From positions 1-63,590 of the forward strand of contig CAYNFH010000005.1 of NCBI GenBank assembly GCA_964396385.1: 63,590 nucleotides of DNA, in the 5' to 3' direction. The notes beneath the pieces were generated by a model that saw only the letters and a program-made list of their open reading frames with translations, was not told the origin of the DNA and did no database searches. The translations under genes were made by a program, and so were the position numbers. This stretch comes from CAYNFH01 sp964396385. GTDB lineage: Bacteria > Armatimonadota > Chthonomonadetes > Chthonomonadales > CAJBBX01. Below, piece by piece: positions 1 through 7,603 of this stretch (positions within the stretch are counted from its first letter, which is position 1; every line of letters starts with the position of its first letter).

Positions 1-365
1 TTCATCCCCTCCGCGTCCTGTGAGACGTCCGGGTAGACCTCGCTGTAGTTGCCCTCCAGGTAGACTTTGGCCACGATACCAGGTACGCAGTGTCCGGGTA
101 CAGCGACGTATATGACGTTGAGGTCGTGCTGCTTTATGAGCCGGTTGAAATGGAGGTAGACGAAGTTCAGGCCCGGAGTGGTGCCCCAGTGGCCCAGGAG
201 CCTAGGCTTGATATGCTCCGGCTGGAGCGGCTCCCGGAGGAGCGGATTATCACACAGGTAGATCTGGCCGACGGACAGGTAGTTGGCCGCGCGCCAGTAG
301 GCGTCCATCTGTCGGAGCTCGTCCCGCGAGAGGATCGGCTCGTTGCGTACCGCTGCCACTGCCAT
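1..365 (-). CDS. xfp: Phosphoketolase, N-terminal part (runs off left edge)
   Basis: Thiamine-diphosphate enzyme splitting xylulose-5-P or fructose-6-P to acetyl-P and an aldose phosphate, cytosolic. The 121 visible residues read like the phosphoketolase amino end: LSRDELRQMDAYWRAANYLS, then GQIYLCDNPLLREPL, HIKPRLLGHWGTTPGLNF and EGNYSEVYPDVSQDAEGMK. ATG at 365 follows an AGAAGGGA ribosome site and a clear minus-strand promoter. Odd: the family-invariant GPGHGGP is VPGHCVPG here (residues about 96-103), so three glycines are replaced, each explicable by one G-to-T change, and nearby residues also deviate. The gene is either decaying, altered in activity, or affected by sequence error near the contig edge. 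The family assignment is secure; function is not. Confidence 0.85.
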   Translation of the reverse strand, partial: MAVAAVRNEPILSRDELRQMDAYWRAANYLSVGQIYLCDNPLLREPLQPEHIKPRLLGHWGTTPGLNFVYLHFNRLIKQHDLNVIYVAVPGHCVPGIVAKVYLEGNYSEVYPDVSQDAEGM

Positions 366-388
366 GATACTGCGTCCCTTCTGGAGGA

Positions 389-411
389 GCCGGGCCGCCC
401 ACCGGCCCGGC
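389..411 (-). promoter_or_regulatory. 5'-UTR stem-loop upstream of phosphoketolase
   Basis: GCCGGGCC (389-396) pairs perfectly with GGCCCGGC (404-411) around a 7-base loop. It lies between the predicted transcription start (about 416, minus strand) and the ribosome site, so it would form at the very 5' end of the mRNA. A role in message stability or translation control is inferred. Confidence 0.5.
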
Positions 412-422
412 GTGTCAAAGCG

Positions 423-451
423 TATTATGGAAGCGGCGCGGCAGAAGTCAA
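423..451 (-). promoter_or_regulatory. xfp: Sigma-70-type promoter for phosphoketolase
   Basis: On the minus strand TTGACT (446-451) and ATAATA (423-428) are separated by exactly 17 bases, close to the housekeeping consensus. Transcription would start near 416, about 50 bases before the ATG at 365. Confidence 0.7.
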
Positions 452-730
452 TCAGCCATCCGGCAGATTGTGACGTGAATCTAATGGTGGCTGGGCGCTA
501 CAAGCCCTCACCCCCGGGTCGTACTCGCTACTGTGTCCTACTCTCCGCCCGCTCCACAACTGGCCGGTCTGCGCCGCCGCTCGAACGGCGGATCCGGACG
601 CCCGCCACAGCAGGATACAAGGTGAACGTCGTTTAAGCTCTGTTTATGCCGAACTTAATGTTCGCCAGATAGGATGAACGCGACCGAACGAGGCGCGCAC
701 GGCATCCGAACACTGAGAGGAGAGTAAGAG

Positions 731-1720
731 ATGATAGCAAGGTGGGTTGCGGCGGCTTCGATCCTCATGGCGGTTGGCGTACCGGCGGGGGCCGCCGCGC
801 CCTCGGCCAGCGTGGTGTCTCGCGGGGCGCGCATAACGCTCGGAAGCGTCCTGATGCCGGAAGGCACCACTATCCTACTCTTCACGCAGGACACCAGCGC
901 CATGGAGCAGCAGTACCTCGCGGACCTGGAAAAGCAGGTCCCCTCCGGCGCGAAGGTGGCGCTGGACGTGGTCCGCCTCAAGGACGTGAGCGCGCCCGCC
1001 GCCCAGCAGTTCAAGGTCACGGCGACGCCCACCGCGGTTGTCTTCGACCGCTTTGGCCGGGAGCTGGGCCGCTCCTCAGATGCCGCGGAGATACAGGCCG
1101 CCGTGCGCAAAGGCATGCTGATGGGCCGAATAAAGTGGGTGGACGAGGACGAGCCCAGGGCGCCGGAGGTGTACGGCGCGCCGGCGGAAGCCATCAAACA
1201 CGGGATCCCGGGCATCGTGAAGACTATGTCCATGACCCCGAATGCCTTCCGGATGTTCAACATCATGTCCGAGATCCACTTTTCGGACGGGTTCCTCAAA
1301 AGGCGCGACCACGAGCTGATAGGCGCATACGTCTCCGGCCTCAATAAATGTAAGTATTGAGTGGGCTCGCACGCCGCCGCGTTGCGGGGGCAAGGAGCCG
1401 AAGATGCGCTGGTGGACGCGGTTGGCACGGGCGATCTGAGCAAGGTGAAGCTGGAGCCCAGGGACGCCGCACTGCTGAAGTTTGTGAAACTGCTGACCCT
1501 GACTCCCGCTCACACCCAGGATTCGGACGTGCAGGCGCTGCGCGACGCCGGCTTCACGGACGAGCAGATCTGGGAGATCGCCTACGAGGTGAGCATGTTC
1601 TCATTCGTCAACCGCATGGCGGACGCGTATGGCCTGGACTATCCGAGCGGCGGATGGTACCCGCCTGCATTGAGGGAGAAGATGGAGCGCGAAAAGTCCG
1701 GCCAGAGCTCGAGCCGGTAG
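731..1720 (+). CDS. Exported thioredoxin-like/AhpD-like protein, probable selenoprotein (in-frame TGA 1358-1360)
   Basis: Read through one TGA, this is a 329-residue protein. Residues 1-23 form a signal peptide (hydrophobic run, then AGA|AAP). Residues about 28-135 look like a thioredoxin fold without a CxxC pair, and about 165-325 match the AhpD/carboxymuconolactone-decarboxylase fold of peroxidase-related proteins. The family's redox motif is C-x-x-C followed by xxH; here it reads C207-K-Y-(TGA 210)-V-G-S-H. The frame continues without interruption or shift for 119 more residues that complete the AhpD domain, to TAG 1718-1720. A hairpin meeting published bacterial SECIS criteria follows the TGA. 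Selenocysteine at 210 would give a CxxU peroxidase or thiol-oxidoreductase. Alternatives are a nonsense mutation of TGC/TGT or a sequence error. A GAGGAGA site precedes ATG 731. The convergent TlpA-like gene is also an exported redox protein. Confidence 0.75.
1364..1399 (+). promoter_or_regulatory. Candidate bacterial SECIS element
   Basis: Downstream of TGA 1358-1360, GGCTC (1364-1368) pairs with GAGCC (1395-1399). Above it GCC-G-CCGC (1373-1380) pairs with GCGG-G-GGC (1384-1391), with one G/G mismatch, closing a GUU apical loop (1381-1383). The loop starts 20 bases after the UGA and its first base is G. Published bacterial SECIS descriptions call for a loop 16-37 bases from the UGA with a G among its first two bases. 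The structure lies wholly in coding sequence, as expected in bacteria. Not computed with a folding program. Confidence 0.6.
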
Positions 1721-1765
1721 CCGCCGCCGGCGCGTGCAACGGCACCGTTTTGGGCCATCCTTTCG

Positions 1766-2338
1766 CTAACCCGGGTGGATCCTGCGCCGGGCGTGCCCCA
1801 CCCTGGCCGATTCCTGCTCTGCCAGCAGCCGGTATACTGCCCGCTCGAGCTCCGCATCGTCGTCGGATGAATATCCCACCATGTACCATCGGATGCGGCC
1901 TCGCCGGTCGATGAGGAACACGGTGGGTGTGGCATCCACCCCATAACGGTTGAAGATCCTCTTGTTTCCATCCGGCGAAGTGACCGTGGGGTAAGTCAGC
2001 CCGTACCGCTTGACTGCCGCAGGCACGCCTTTCGCGGTGTACGACTTGTCGTCGCTGATTCCCAACACGACCAATCCGTAAGGTCGGTATTTCGCGTACA
2101 GCGCCTGGACTGCCGGGAGTGATTCTCGTGCAGGGGGGCACCAGGAGGCCCAGAAGTGCAGGAGCACGACTTTGCCGCGGAGAGACGCGAGAGAGACGGA
2201 CGCTCCCTTGGCGGCGCGCATGGTGAAGTTTGGCGCAGCCACAGGCTTGACCGACACGGCTTGACCGGATGCAGCGATGGGGCAGGTCAGCGCGGCAACT
2301 GCCCCGGTAATGGCGCACGACTTCACGGCTCTGTTCAT
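1766..2338 (-). CDS. TlpA/ResA-like exported thioredoxin-family protein with CPPA active site
   Basis: 190 residues: signal peptide about 1-25 (ends AASGQA), then an AhpC-TSA/TlpA domain with VVLLHFWASWCPP and a cis-Pro loop VDATPTVFLID. ATG 2338 follows a strong GGAAGGAGA site; the frame stays open upstream but lacks family similarity. Family members usually reduce periplasmic disulfides, for example in cytochrome c maturation, using C-x-x-C. Here the site is WCPPA (TGC CCC CCT GCA), so the resolving cysteine is Ala. It cannot run the usual dithiol cycle alone; it could act as a monothiol, a peroxidase-like protein or a binding protein. Convergent with the AhpD-like gene. Confidence 0.85.
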   Translation of the reverse strand: MNRAVKSCAITGAVAALTCPIAASGQAVSVKPVAAPNFTMRAAKGASVSLASLRGKVVLLHFWASWCPPARESLPAVQALYAKYRPYGLVVLGISDDKSYTAKGVPAAVKRYGLTYPTVTSPDGNKRIFNRYGVDATPTVFLIDRRGRIRWYMVGYSSDDDAELERAVYRLLAEQESARVGHARRRIHPG

Positions 2339-2576
2339 ATGGGGTCTCCTTCCAGTTACGAGGCGGAATAGTCCTACAGCATTGTCGGCTGGGGACCGCT
2401 CAGGGAGTATCCGTTCGAAGACGGGTTCTGACCGATGCCTCCGTCCTCTTCTAGGAGCTCGCACCGAGATTTGGAGGAGTGGGTGCGGTGGAATGGGACG
2501 GGCGAGTTCCGCGCAGTCGGTGCCGGGTGTCGGGTACGATCCGTTGAGATATTGAACGCGGAGGTACCAATACTCG

Positions 2577-5402
2577 ATGCCGGGCCAGGGGGTGTTCTCA
2601 ATACGATCCAAAGCGTGCCGGGCAGGGATGGGGCCGCGTGCTCCGTTTGGCGATAGAGGATTCACCGGAACTGGCTGGCGTAGCCCCCTGTTTCGCAGGA
2701 CCCATTCCTTCTTCGCTTTCGCGCTATCGCTAGTTGTACTATGGTTTGCTTGCCCGTTGTCCGCCGAGACGCCTGGGAACCTGGTGCTGAATGGCGACTT
2801 CGCCGAGGCTCAGGCTGGGAAGCCGGCGCATTGGGACGTTGCGGGCGATGCGGAGCACGTGCAGCAGTCGCTGTCCGTGGTCACCTACCAGGGACACCGG
2901 TGCGCACGGCTGGCGTGTACGCGGTTCACGGGAAGCGGACCTTCCGTCCACGCGATGCTGGCTGAGGTTGGCGGCGTGCGGCTTGTGGCCGGCACTCTCT
3001 ACGAGCTCTCCTGCCTCGCGTGCCAGCAGGGTATCCAGGGCCGGGGCGTCTCCCTCGCGATCCAGGACACCAGCGGTTGGGTGAACTGCGGGCTGGATCA
3101 GAGTCTCCAGGTGGGCGAGCAGTGGCGGCCTTACCGCTTCTACTTCCGCGCCACCCGCACCGTGGGAGACACCAGCCGCCTTCAGCTCTGGTTCGCGGAG
3201 ACGGGTACGCTGTACGTGGCGGACATCCGGCTGGTGTCGCTGGAAGGGGTCCACGTCGCCTACACGCACGTCGTTCCGCCGAGCGCATCCCGCAATCTCG
3301 TGCCGAACGGCTCCTTCTGCGTGGGTGGGGCGGGATGGTCCTCAGTAGGCGTTCCGGCGGGCTGGGGCAACCTGTCCGGTCTGGTAGGGACCGTGATGCC
3401 GCGCGACTCGGCCGGCAACGGCTTCCTGCGCATCCCGATAGGGACCGGCCCCGCGCCGGCGCTCTACTTCGACTACCTGCACCCCGTGGTGCAACCTCAA
3501 ACCCGGGTCCTGGCGGCGAACGACGGCTGGATACCGCTGGAGAAGGGGGCCGCTTACACCGTTTCGTGCGACATGCGCGCCAGTTCGCCAGGACTTCGCG
3601 CCGCGCTCGGCGTCTATGAGTCGGATCCGGCCGAGCCGCGCTCCGGGCACGAACGGCTCCAGCAGGTCGAACTGGACCGGGACTGGAAGCGGTTTACCTA
3701 TACGTTCCACGCCGACACGCCCTACTCGTACGTTGAGGCAGGGCCGGACTTGGACGTGTCTCCCTTTGCCGGCGGCCCGCCCAGTGCGGCCAATCCTGCC
3801 AATGTAGACGTATCGAACGTCCAGCTCCAGCGGGGGGAGACGGCTACGGAGTACGTGCCGCGCAGCCCGCTGGAGGTGGGGATCCAGCCCATGGAACCCG
3901 CCGGCCTCTTCACCGTTGGGGAACCGGCTTGCCTCCGCGTGCGCGCCTGCAATCATGGCAGCGAGCGGACCGGGCTCGACATCCGCTTCGATGCCACGGA
4001 CTACTTCGGCCGCGCGGCGCCGCTGTCGCCGCTGCACCTGGACCTGGCGCCTGCCTCCATGACGGAGCGGCAGGTCCCACTGCCCGCCGGCTGGCGCGGT
4101 TTCTACCGGGTGCGAGCCAGCTACACGGGCGCCGGCCGCGCGGAGAGCTCAGAGCTTCGGCTGGCGGTCCTGCCGCGCCGTGAGGAGGCGGACAGCGTGC
4201 TGGGTATCAACCACGCCTTCGCGGACAACCGCCTCGTCCGGCTCGCCGCCAAAGCGGGCGTGGCGTGGTACCGGGACTGGTCGCTCAAGCGCCAGGACGT
4301 GGAGCCGAGTCAGGGCCAGTTCCGCTGGGAGGTGGCGGACCCACAGATCGACCGGGTCCTGCGCGCGGGCGCAAACGTAGAGGCGCTCCTGCCGCCGTTC
4401 CCCTCGGCGGAGTGGGACTCCGAAGCGCCTACCTCGACGACGGACGCGGAAGGACGGGCGCGGCAGGCGTGGGCGCCGAAGGACCGGGAGGGGCTGGCGG
4501 AGTTCGAAGCAGCCGCCACGGGACGGTACCGGCAGCGCGTGCGGGTGTGGGAGTTCCTGAACGAGCCCATCTACACGGACTACGCTTTGCCGCGACCCCG
4601 CTACTCGCCCGCGGACTACGTGGGGCTGCTTCGCATAGCGGCGCAGGCGATGCGCCGGGGGAACCCCGGATGCCGCGTCATGGGAGGCATCGCGGGCGGG
4701 CCGCAGACGCTCAGCCACGACGTGCTGGAGGCCGGCATCCTGAGCACCGTGGACCTGTTCAACCTGCACATCTACCCGGGCAGCCGTGCGCCGGAGGGAT
4801 ATATTCCGGAGATGGACCGGCTGCTCAAGGACATGGACGATCACGGCGGCCGCAAGCCGATCTGGATTACCGAATTCTCTTACTACGCGGACGACGAGCC
4901 GATCCGTACGCCCTTCATCCCATCGCTGGGCGATTGGGCGGAACAGCGGCTGCTGACGGATGAGCGGCAGTGCGCGGAGTACACCGTCCGGTTCATCACC
5001 ATCATGCTGGCGCATGGGGCGGAGAAGGTGTTCATCCATTCCGGTGCCAGCGGCACGCCCAACCAGCCTAACCTGGACTGCTGCCTCTTCGGACAGGACG
5101 GGGCGCCGCGCAAAGTCCTGCCCGCGCTGGCGGTAATGACGAATCTCCTCGGCGCTGGCCCTCGCTCAGCCGGTTTCAAGCGCATCGGCCACGACGGCTA
5201 TGCGGCCGCGTTCGAGACGGGCCGGCGGGCCATGCTGGCTGTCTGGAGCTCGGGGGCTCCCTTTGCGGTGCACCGGCCCGCGGGCGCGCGGTGCCTGGAC
5301 ATCATGGGGCGGGATGTCACAGGGCAGGTGTCGGCATCCGGGGCGCCGGTCTATCTGCTCGCGCCCCGGGGCCACGCCCGGGCGCTTCTGGCGGCACTCT
5401 AG
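2577..5402 (+). CDS. Secreted clan GH-A glycoside hydrolase with carbohydrate-binding-like domains
   Basis: 941 residues. A hydrophobic export signal ends near residue 62 (FACPLSA|ETPG). Two jelly-roll domains of CBM4/9 type follow, each opening NLV(L/P)NG(D/S)F, at about 67-215 and 240-430, then an Ig-like linker to about 530. A TIM barrel spans about 540-860. Its acid/base is likely E663 in EFLNEP and the nucleophile E766 in IWITEFS, about 100 residues apart as in clan GH-A (GH5/GH39 type). The exact family and substrate cannot be told. ATG 2577 lies 12 bases after CGGAGG; ATG 2628 would give a shorter, more usual signal peptide. Divergent from the TlpA-like gene. Confidence 0.8.
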   Translation: MPGQGVFSIRSKACRAGMGPRAPFGDRGFTGTGWRSPLFRRTHSFFAFALSLVVLWFACPLSAETPGNLVLNGDFAEAQAGKPAHWDVAGDAEHVQQSLSVVTYQGHRCARLACTRFTGSGPSVHAMLAEVGGVRLVAGTLYELSCLACQQGIQGRGVSLAIQDTSGWVNCGLDQSLQVGEQWRPYRFYFRATRTVGDTSRLQLWFAETGTLYVADIRLVSLEGVHVAYTHVVPPSASRNLVPNGSFCVGGAGWSSVGVPAGWGNLSGLVGTVMPRDSAGNGFLRIPIGTGPAPALYFDYLHPVVQPQTRVLAANDGWIPLEKGAAYTVSCDMRASSPGLRAALGVYESDPAEPRSGHERLQQVELDRDWKRFTYTFHADTPYSYVEAGPDLDVSPFAGGPPSAANPANVDVSNVQLQRGETATEYVPRSPLEVGIQPMEPAGLFTVGEPACLRVRACNHGSERTGLDIRFDATDYFGRAAPLSPLHLDLAPASMTERQVPLPAGWRGFYRVRASYTGAGRAESSELRLAVLPRREEADSVLGINHAFADNRLVRLAAKAGVAWYRDWSLKRQDVEPSQGQFRWEVADPQIDRVLRAGANVEALLPPFPSAEWDSEAPTSTTDAEGRARQAWAPKDREGLAEFEAAATGRYRQRVRVWEFLNEPIYTDYALPRPRYSPADYVGLLRIAAQAMRRGNPGCRVMGGIAGGPQTLSHDVLEAGILSTVDLFNLHIYPGSRAPEGYIPEMDRLLKDMDDHGGRKPIWITEFSYYADDEPIRTPFIPSLGDWAEQRLLTDERQCAEYTVRFITIMLAHGAEKVFIHSGASGTPNQPNLDCCLFGQDGAPRKVLPALAVMTNLLGAGPRSAGFKRIGHDGYAAAFETGRRAMLAVWSSGAPFAVHRPAGARCLDIMGRDVTGQVSASGAPVYLLAPRGHARALLAAL

Positions 5403-5493
5403 CGATTGATTGAGCCGAGGAACAGGCCATCGAAACTCGGAGTCTTAGCCGTGTCAGCCACCCAATCAACACGTTCGAGTGGAGGCCACGGCT

Positions 5494-6636
5494 ATGCCAA
5501 ATCTGTTTACGCTGAATCGCCGGGTATTCTGTCTGCTCGGCCTGCTCATCCTGACACTGTACGGCGCCGCCCATGCCCAGGGGACCTGGACAGAGGTTGG
5601 GCCGATGACGAGCCCTCGGGATGCGCACCGCCTGGTGATGGTAGACACCTTTGTGGGGCCGCTGCCGCTGAACATCGGCGGTCGCATCAGCGCATTGGGA
5701 TTCACCACGCCCTCTACGGAGTACTACGTTCCCTTCGCGTTCCTCTTTGTCCCCGGGTTTCCCATGGAGCACAGCCGCAGCTTCTTCCCGGCGGTAACGC
5801 TGAGCAACGGCAATGTGCTCGCGGCCGGCGGCTATAGCCAGACCGTGGGCGGCGGCACCATCAGCGCCTGCGACCTCTACAACGCGACATTCGGGCTCTG
5901 GCTGCCGACCGGAAGCATGCGATACCCGCGAGAGCTGCACACCGGGACCTTGCTGCCGAACGGTAAGGTGCTGATGGCGGGGGGCTTCAGCAACGGCGCG
6001 ATCCTGAACACGGCGGAACTGTACAATCCCGCTACAGGCAGTTTCAGCTCCACCCGCAGCATGAAGAACACCCGCTTCGGGCACAGCGCCACGCTGGTCA
6101 ATGGCCAGGTCCTTGTTGCGGGCGGCCGGACAGCCAACAACGTGTCGCTGGACGCGACCGAGTTCTACAATCCCTCTACCGGGCACTGGTCCGCCGGCCC
6201 CTCAATGACGGCCGACCGGTTCCGGCACACGGCCACAGTCCTGCAGAGCGGCCTGATTCTCATCACCGGCGGATACAGCTCTTCCCAGGGCCAGACGCTC
6301 AACACTGCGGAGCTTTACGACCCGTCCACCAACCAGTTCACGGCGCTCTCCTCCACCATGAGCGACGGCCGTATGGACCATACGGCTACTCTCTTGCCGG
6401 ACGGAACGGTGCTGATTGTGGGAGGGTGGAGCTCGGAGAAGGCGAGCACCGTGGAGTCCGCCGACCTGTTCGATCCGGTGACGAATACGTTCTCGCCCGC
6501 CGCGCCGCTCCCGGTCGGGCGCCACGAGCACGCGGCGGTGCTACTGCCGGATGGAACGGTGCTGCTCACGGGCGGCTTGGAGTTTGACGCGGTGGCGCAG
6601 CAGACTCTGAACGACGCCTACGTCTTCACGCCCTAA
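5494..6636 (+). CDS. Exported kelch-repeat protein
   Basis: 380 residues. Signal peptide about 1-29 (RRVFCLLGLLILTLYGAAHA|Q), then roughly six kelch repeats, each with a (G/A)GG turn and an AELY(D/N)P...F motif: NTAELYNPATGSF, DATEFYNPSTGHW, NTAELYDPSTNQF, ESADLFDPVTNTF. The predicted fold is a beta-propeller of the galactose-oxidase type. No copper-ligand set was recognised, so a binding role is as likely as an enzymatic one. ATG 5494 has GGAGG eight bases upstream, preferred over GTG 5479. It follows the glycoside hydrolase by about 90 bases, and the two may be co-transcribed. Confidence 0.8.
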   Translation: MPNLFTLNRRVFCLLGLLILTLYGAAHAQGTWTEVGPMTSPRDAHRLVMVDTFVGPLPLNIGGRISALGFTTPSTEYYVPFAFLFVPGFPMEHSRSFFPAVTLSNGNVLAAGGYSQTVGGGTISACDLYNATFGLWLPTGSMRYPRELHTGTLLPNGKVLMAGGFSNGAILNTAELYNPATGSFSSTRSMKNTRFGHSATLVNGQVLVAGGRTANNVSLDATEFYNPSTGHWSAGPSMTADRFRHTATVLQSGLILITGGYSSSQGQTLNTAELYDPSTNQFTALSSTMSDGRMDHTATLLPDGTVLIVGGWSSEKASTVESADLFDPVTNTFSPAAPLPVGRHEHAAVLLPDGTVLLTGGLEFDAVAQQTLNDAYVFTP

Positions 6637-6691
6637 CCGGACCTGCCAGAAGTCCAACGCGGGAGAGCCGTGGTTTCTTCCCGAGCGGCCA

Positions 6692-7474
6692 CTAGCCCTG
6701 GACGGGCTTGCGGGCGAGAAGGGAGAAGGTGTTGGGAAGCCGGTGGAGCGTGTCCAGAGGGATGTAGGGCAAGGGGTCCCAGAACGGCTCCGGGTGCTCC
6801 TCCAGCCGCTCCAGGACGAGGCCCCCGTCAATCACCGCGTTGACGATCTGGCCCAGCGTCCACTGGCGGGCAACAGCCCCGGGCGGAAAGTCGCCCTCGC
6901 GGTTCGGGCGAGGCAGTTGCGAGAAGTAGTCTCCGCCATCGTCCCGGAGCACGAACGTCTCCGCGTTCGGCTCCCAGACCCAGGTCAGCGGGTGCGCCTC
7001 GAAAACATAGAGGAGCCCGCCGGGCTTCAGGAGCCGGTAAATCACGGCTGCCCAGCCCTCCAGGTCCATCATCCAGCAGAGGGCGCCCTTGCCGGTGTAA
7101 ACCAGGTCCGCGGTCCCGTCCAGGGTGTGCGGCGTCTCCTGTACGTTCGCCTGGACCCAGGCAGCGGGCGCGCCGAGCCGCTCGCCCTTGAGCCGCGCCT
7201 GCGCCAGCATCTCCGCGCTGAAGTCTACCCCTACCACCTCATGCGCGCCCATGTTCCAGAGCGAGAGGGCATCGCGGCCGTGGGAGCACTGAAGGTGGAT
7301 GGCACGCCGGCACCAGAAGGAGAGGTCCCCGAGGAGCCGGCGCTCCGGTTCCATCAGGTTGACGCCGCCCGACCGCAGGAAGGCAACGTCCGCTTCCACC
7401 TCGCCCGCGTACTTGCGCAGGGCTAGCGCGTTCCACGCACGCTCGTTTACCGCGTAAAGGTCGTCCGCCGTCAC
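6692..7474 (-). CDS. Class I SAM-dependent methyltransferase
   Basis: 260 residues. Rossmann-type motif I is the degenerate LQCSHGRDALSLWNMGAHEV (about 62-81), followed by VGVDFSAEMLAQAR, an aromatic-rich region after motif IV (YTGKGALCWM) and LLKPGGLLYVFE. It matches the broad methyltransferase-11/25 group; the substrate is unknown. The start is GTG 7474 with a GGGAGG ribosome site; a TATAAC box about 20 bases upstream could be its -10. Convergent with the kelch gene and divergent from the alkylation-repair pair. Confidence 0.8.
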   Translation of the reverse strand: MTADDLYAVNERAWNALALRKYAGEVEADVAFLRSGGVNLMEPERRLLGDLSFWCRRAIHLQCSHGRDALSLWNMGAHEVVGVDFSAEMLAQARLKGERLGAPAAWVQANVQETPHTLDGTADLVYTGKGALCWMMDLEGWAAVIYRLLKPGGLLYVFEAHPLTWVWEPNAETFVLRDDGGDYFSQLPRPNREGDFPPGAVARQWTLGQIVNAVIDGGLVLERLEEHPEPFWDPLPYIPLDTLHRLPNTFSLLARKPVQG

Positions 7475-7603
7475 GCCAAAGCCTCCCTGAGCGTTATACC
7501 CCGCTAGCGATTCAGAGGGTGTCCTTACACCTCACCCCCTTATCTGCATTCCATGTCCGAATCCGGCGAGACGTGGCTCGGCCGGACCGGCTATCATAGC
7601 ACC

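Larger units (their letters stand above)
366..730. other. Divergent intergenic region, no gene seen
   Basis: Holds the phosphoketolase promoter and 5' hairpin on the minus strand. A second short inverted repeat, CCGCCG / CGGCGG, lies at about 573-590. The AT-richer stretch around 630-670 precedes the plus-strand AhpD-like gene, where a GAGGAGA ribosome site sits just before ATG 731. Overlapping short reading frames lack family resemblance and were left out. Confidence 0.5.

Noticed and set aside
90..636. Plus-strand frames over the phosphoketolase start and its promoter region
   Set aside because: Antisense to the recognisable phosphoketolase amino end and across its promoter; no ribosome site or motif.
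1358..1360. TGA as an ordinary stop followed by a second gene starting at GTG 1361
   Set aside because: The second part begins in the middle of an AhpD domain at its catalytic motif, has no ribosome site, and both halves are in one frame. Kept only as the alternative to selenocysteine.
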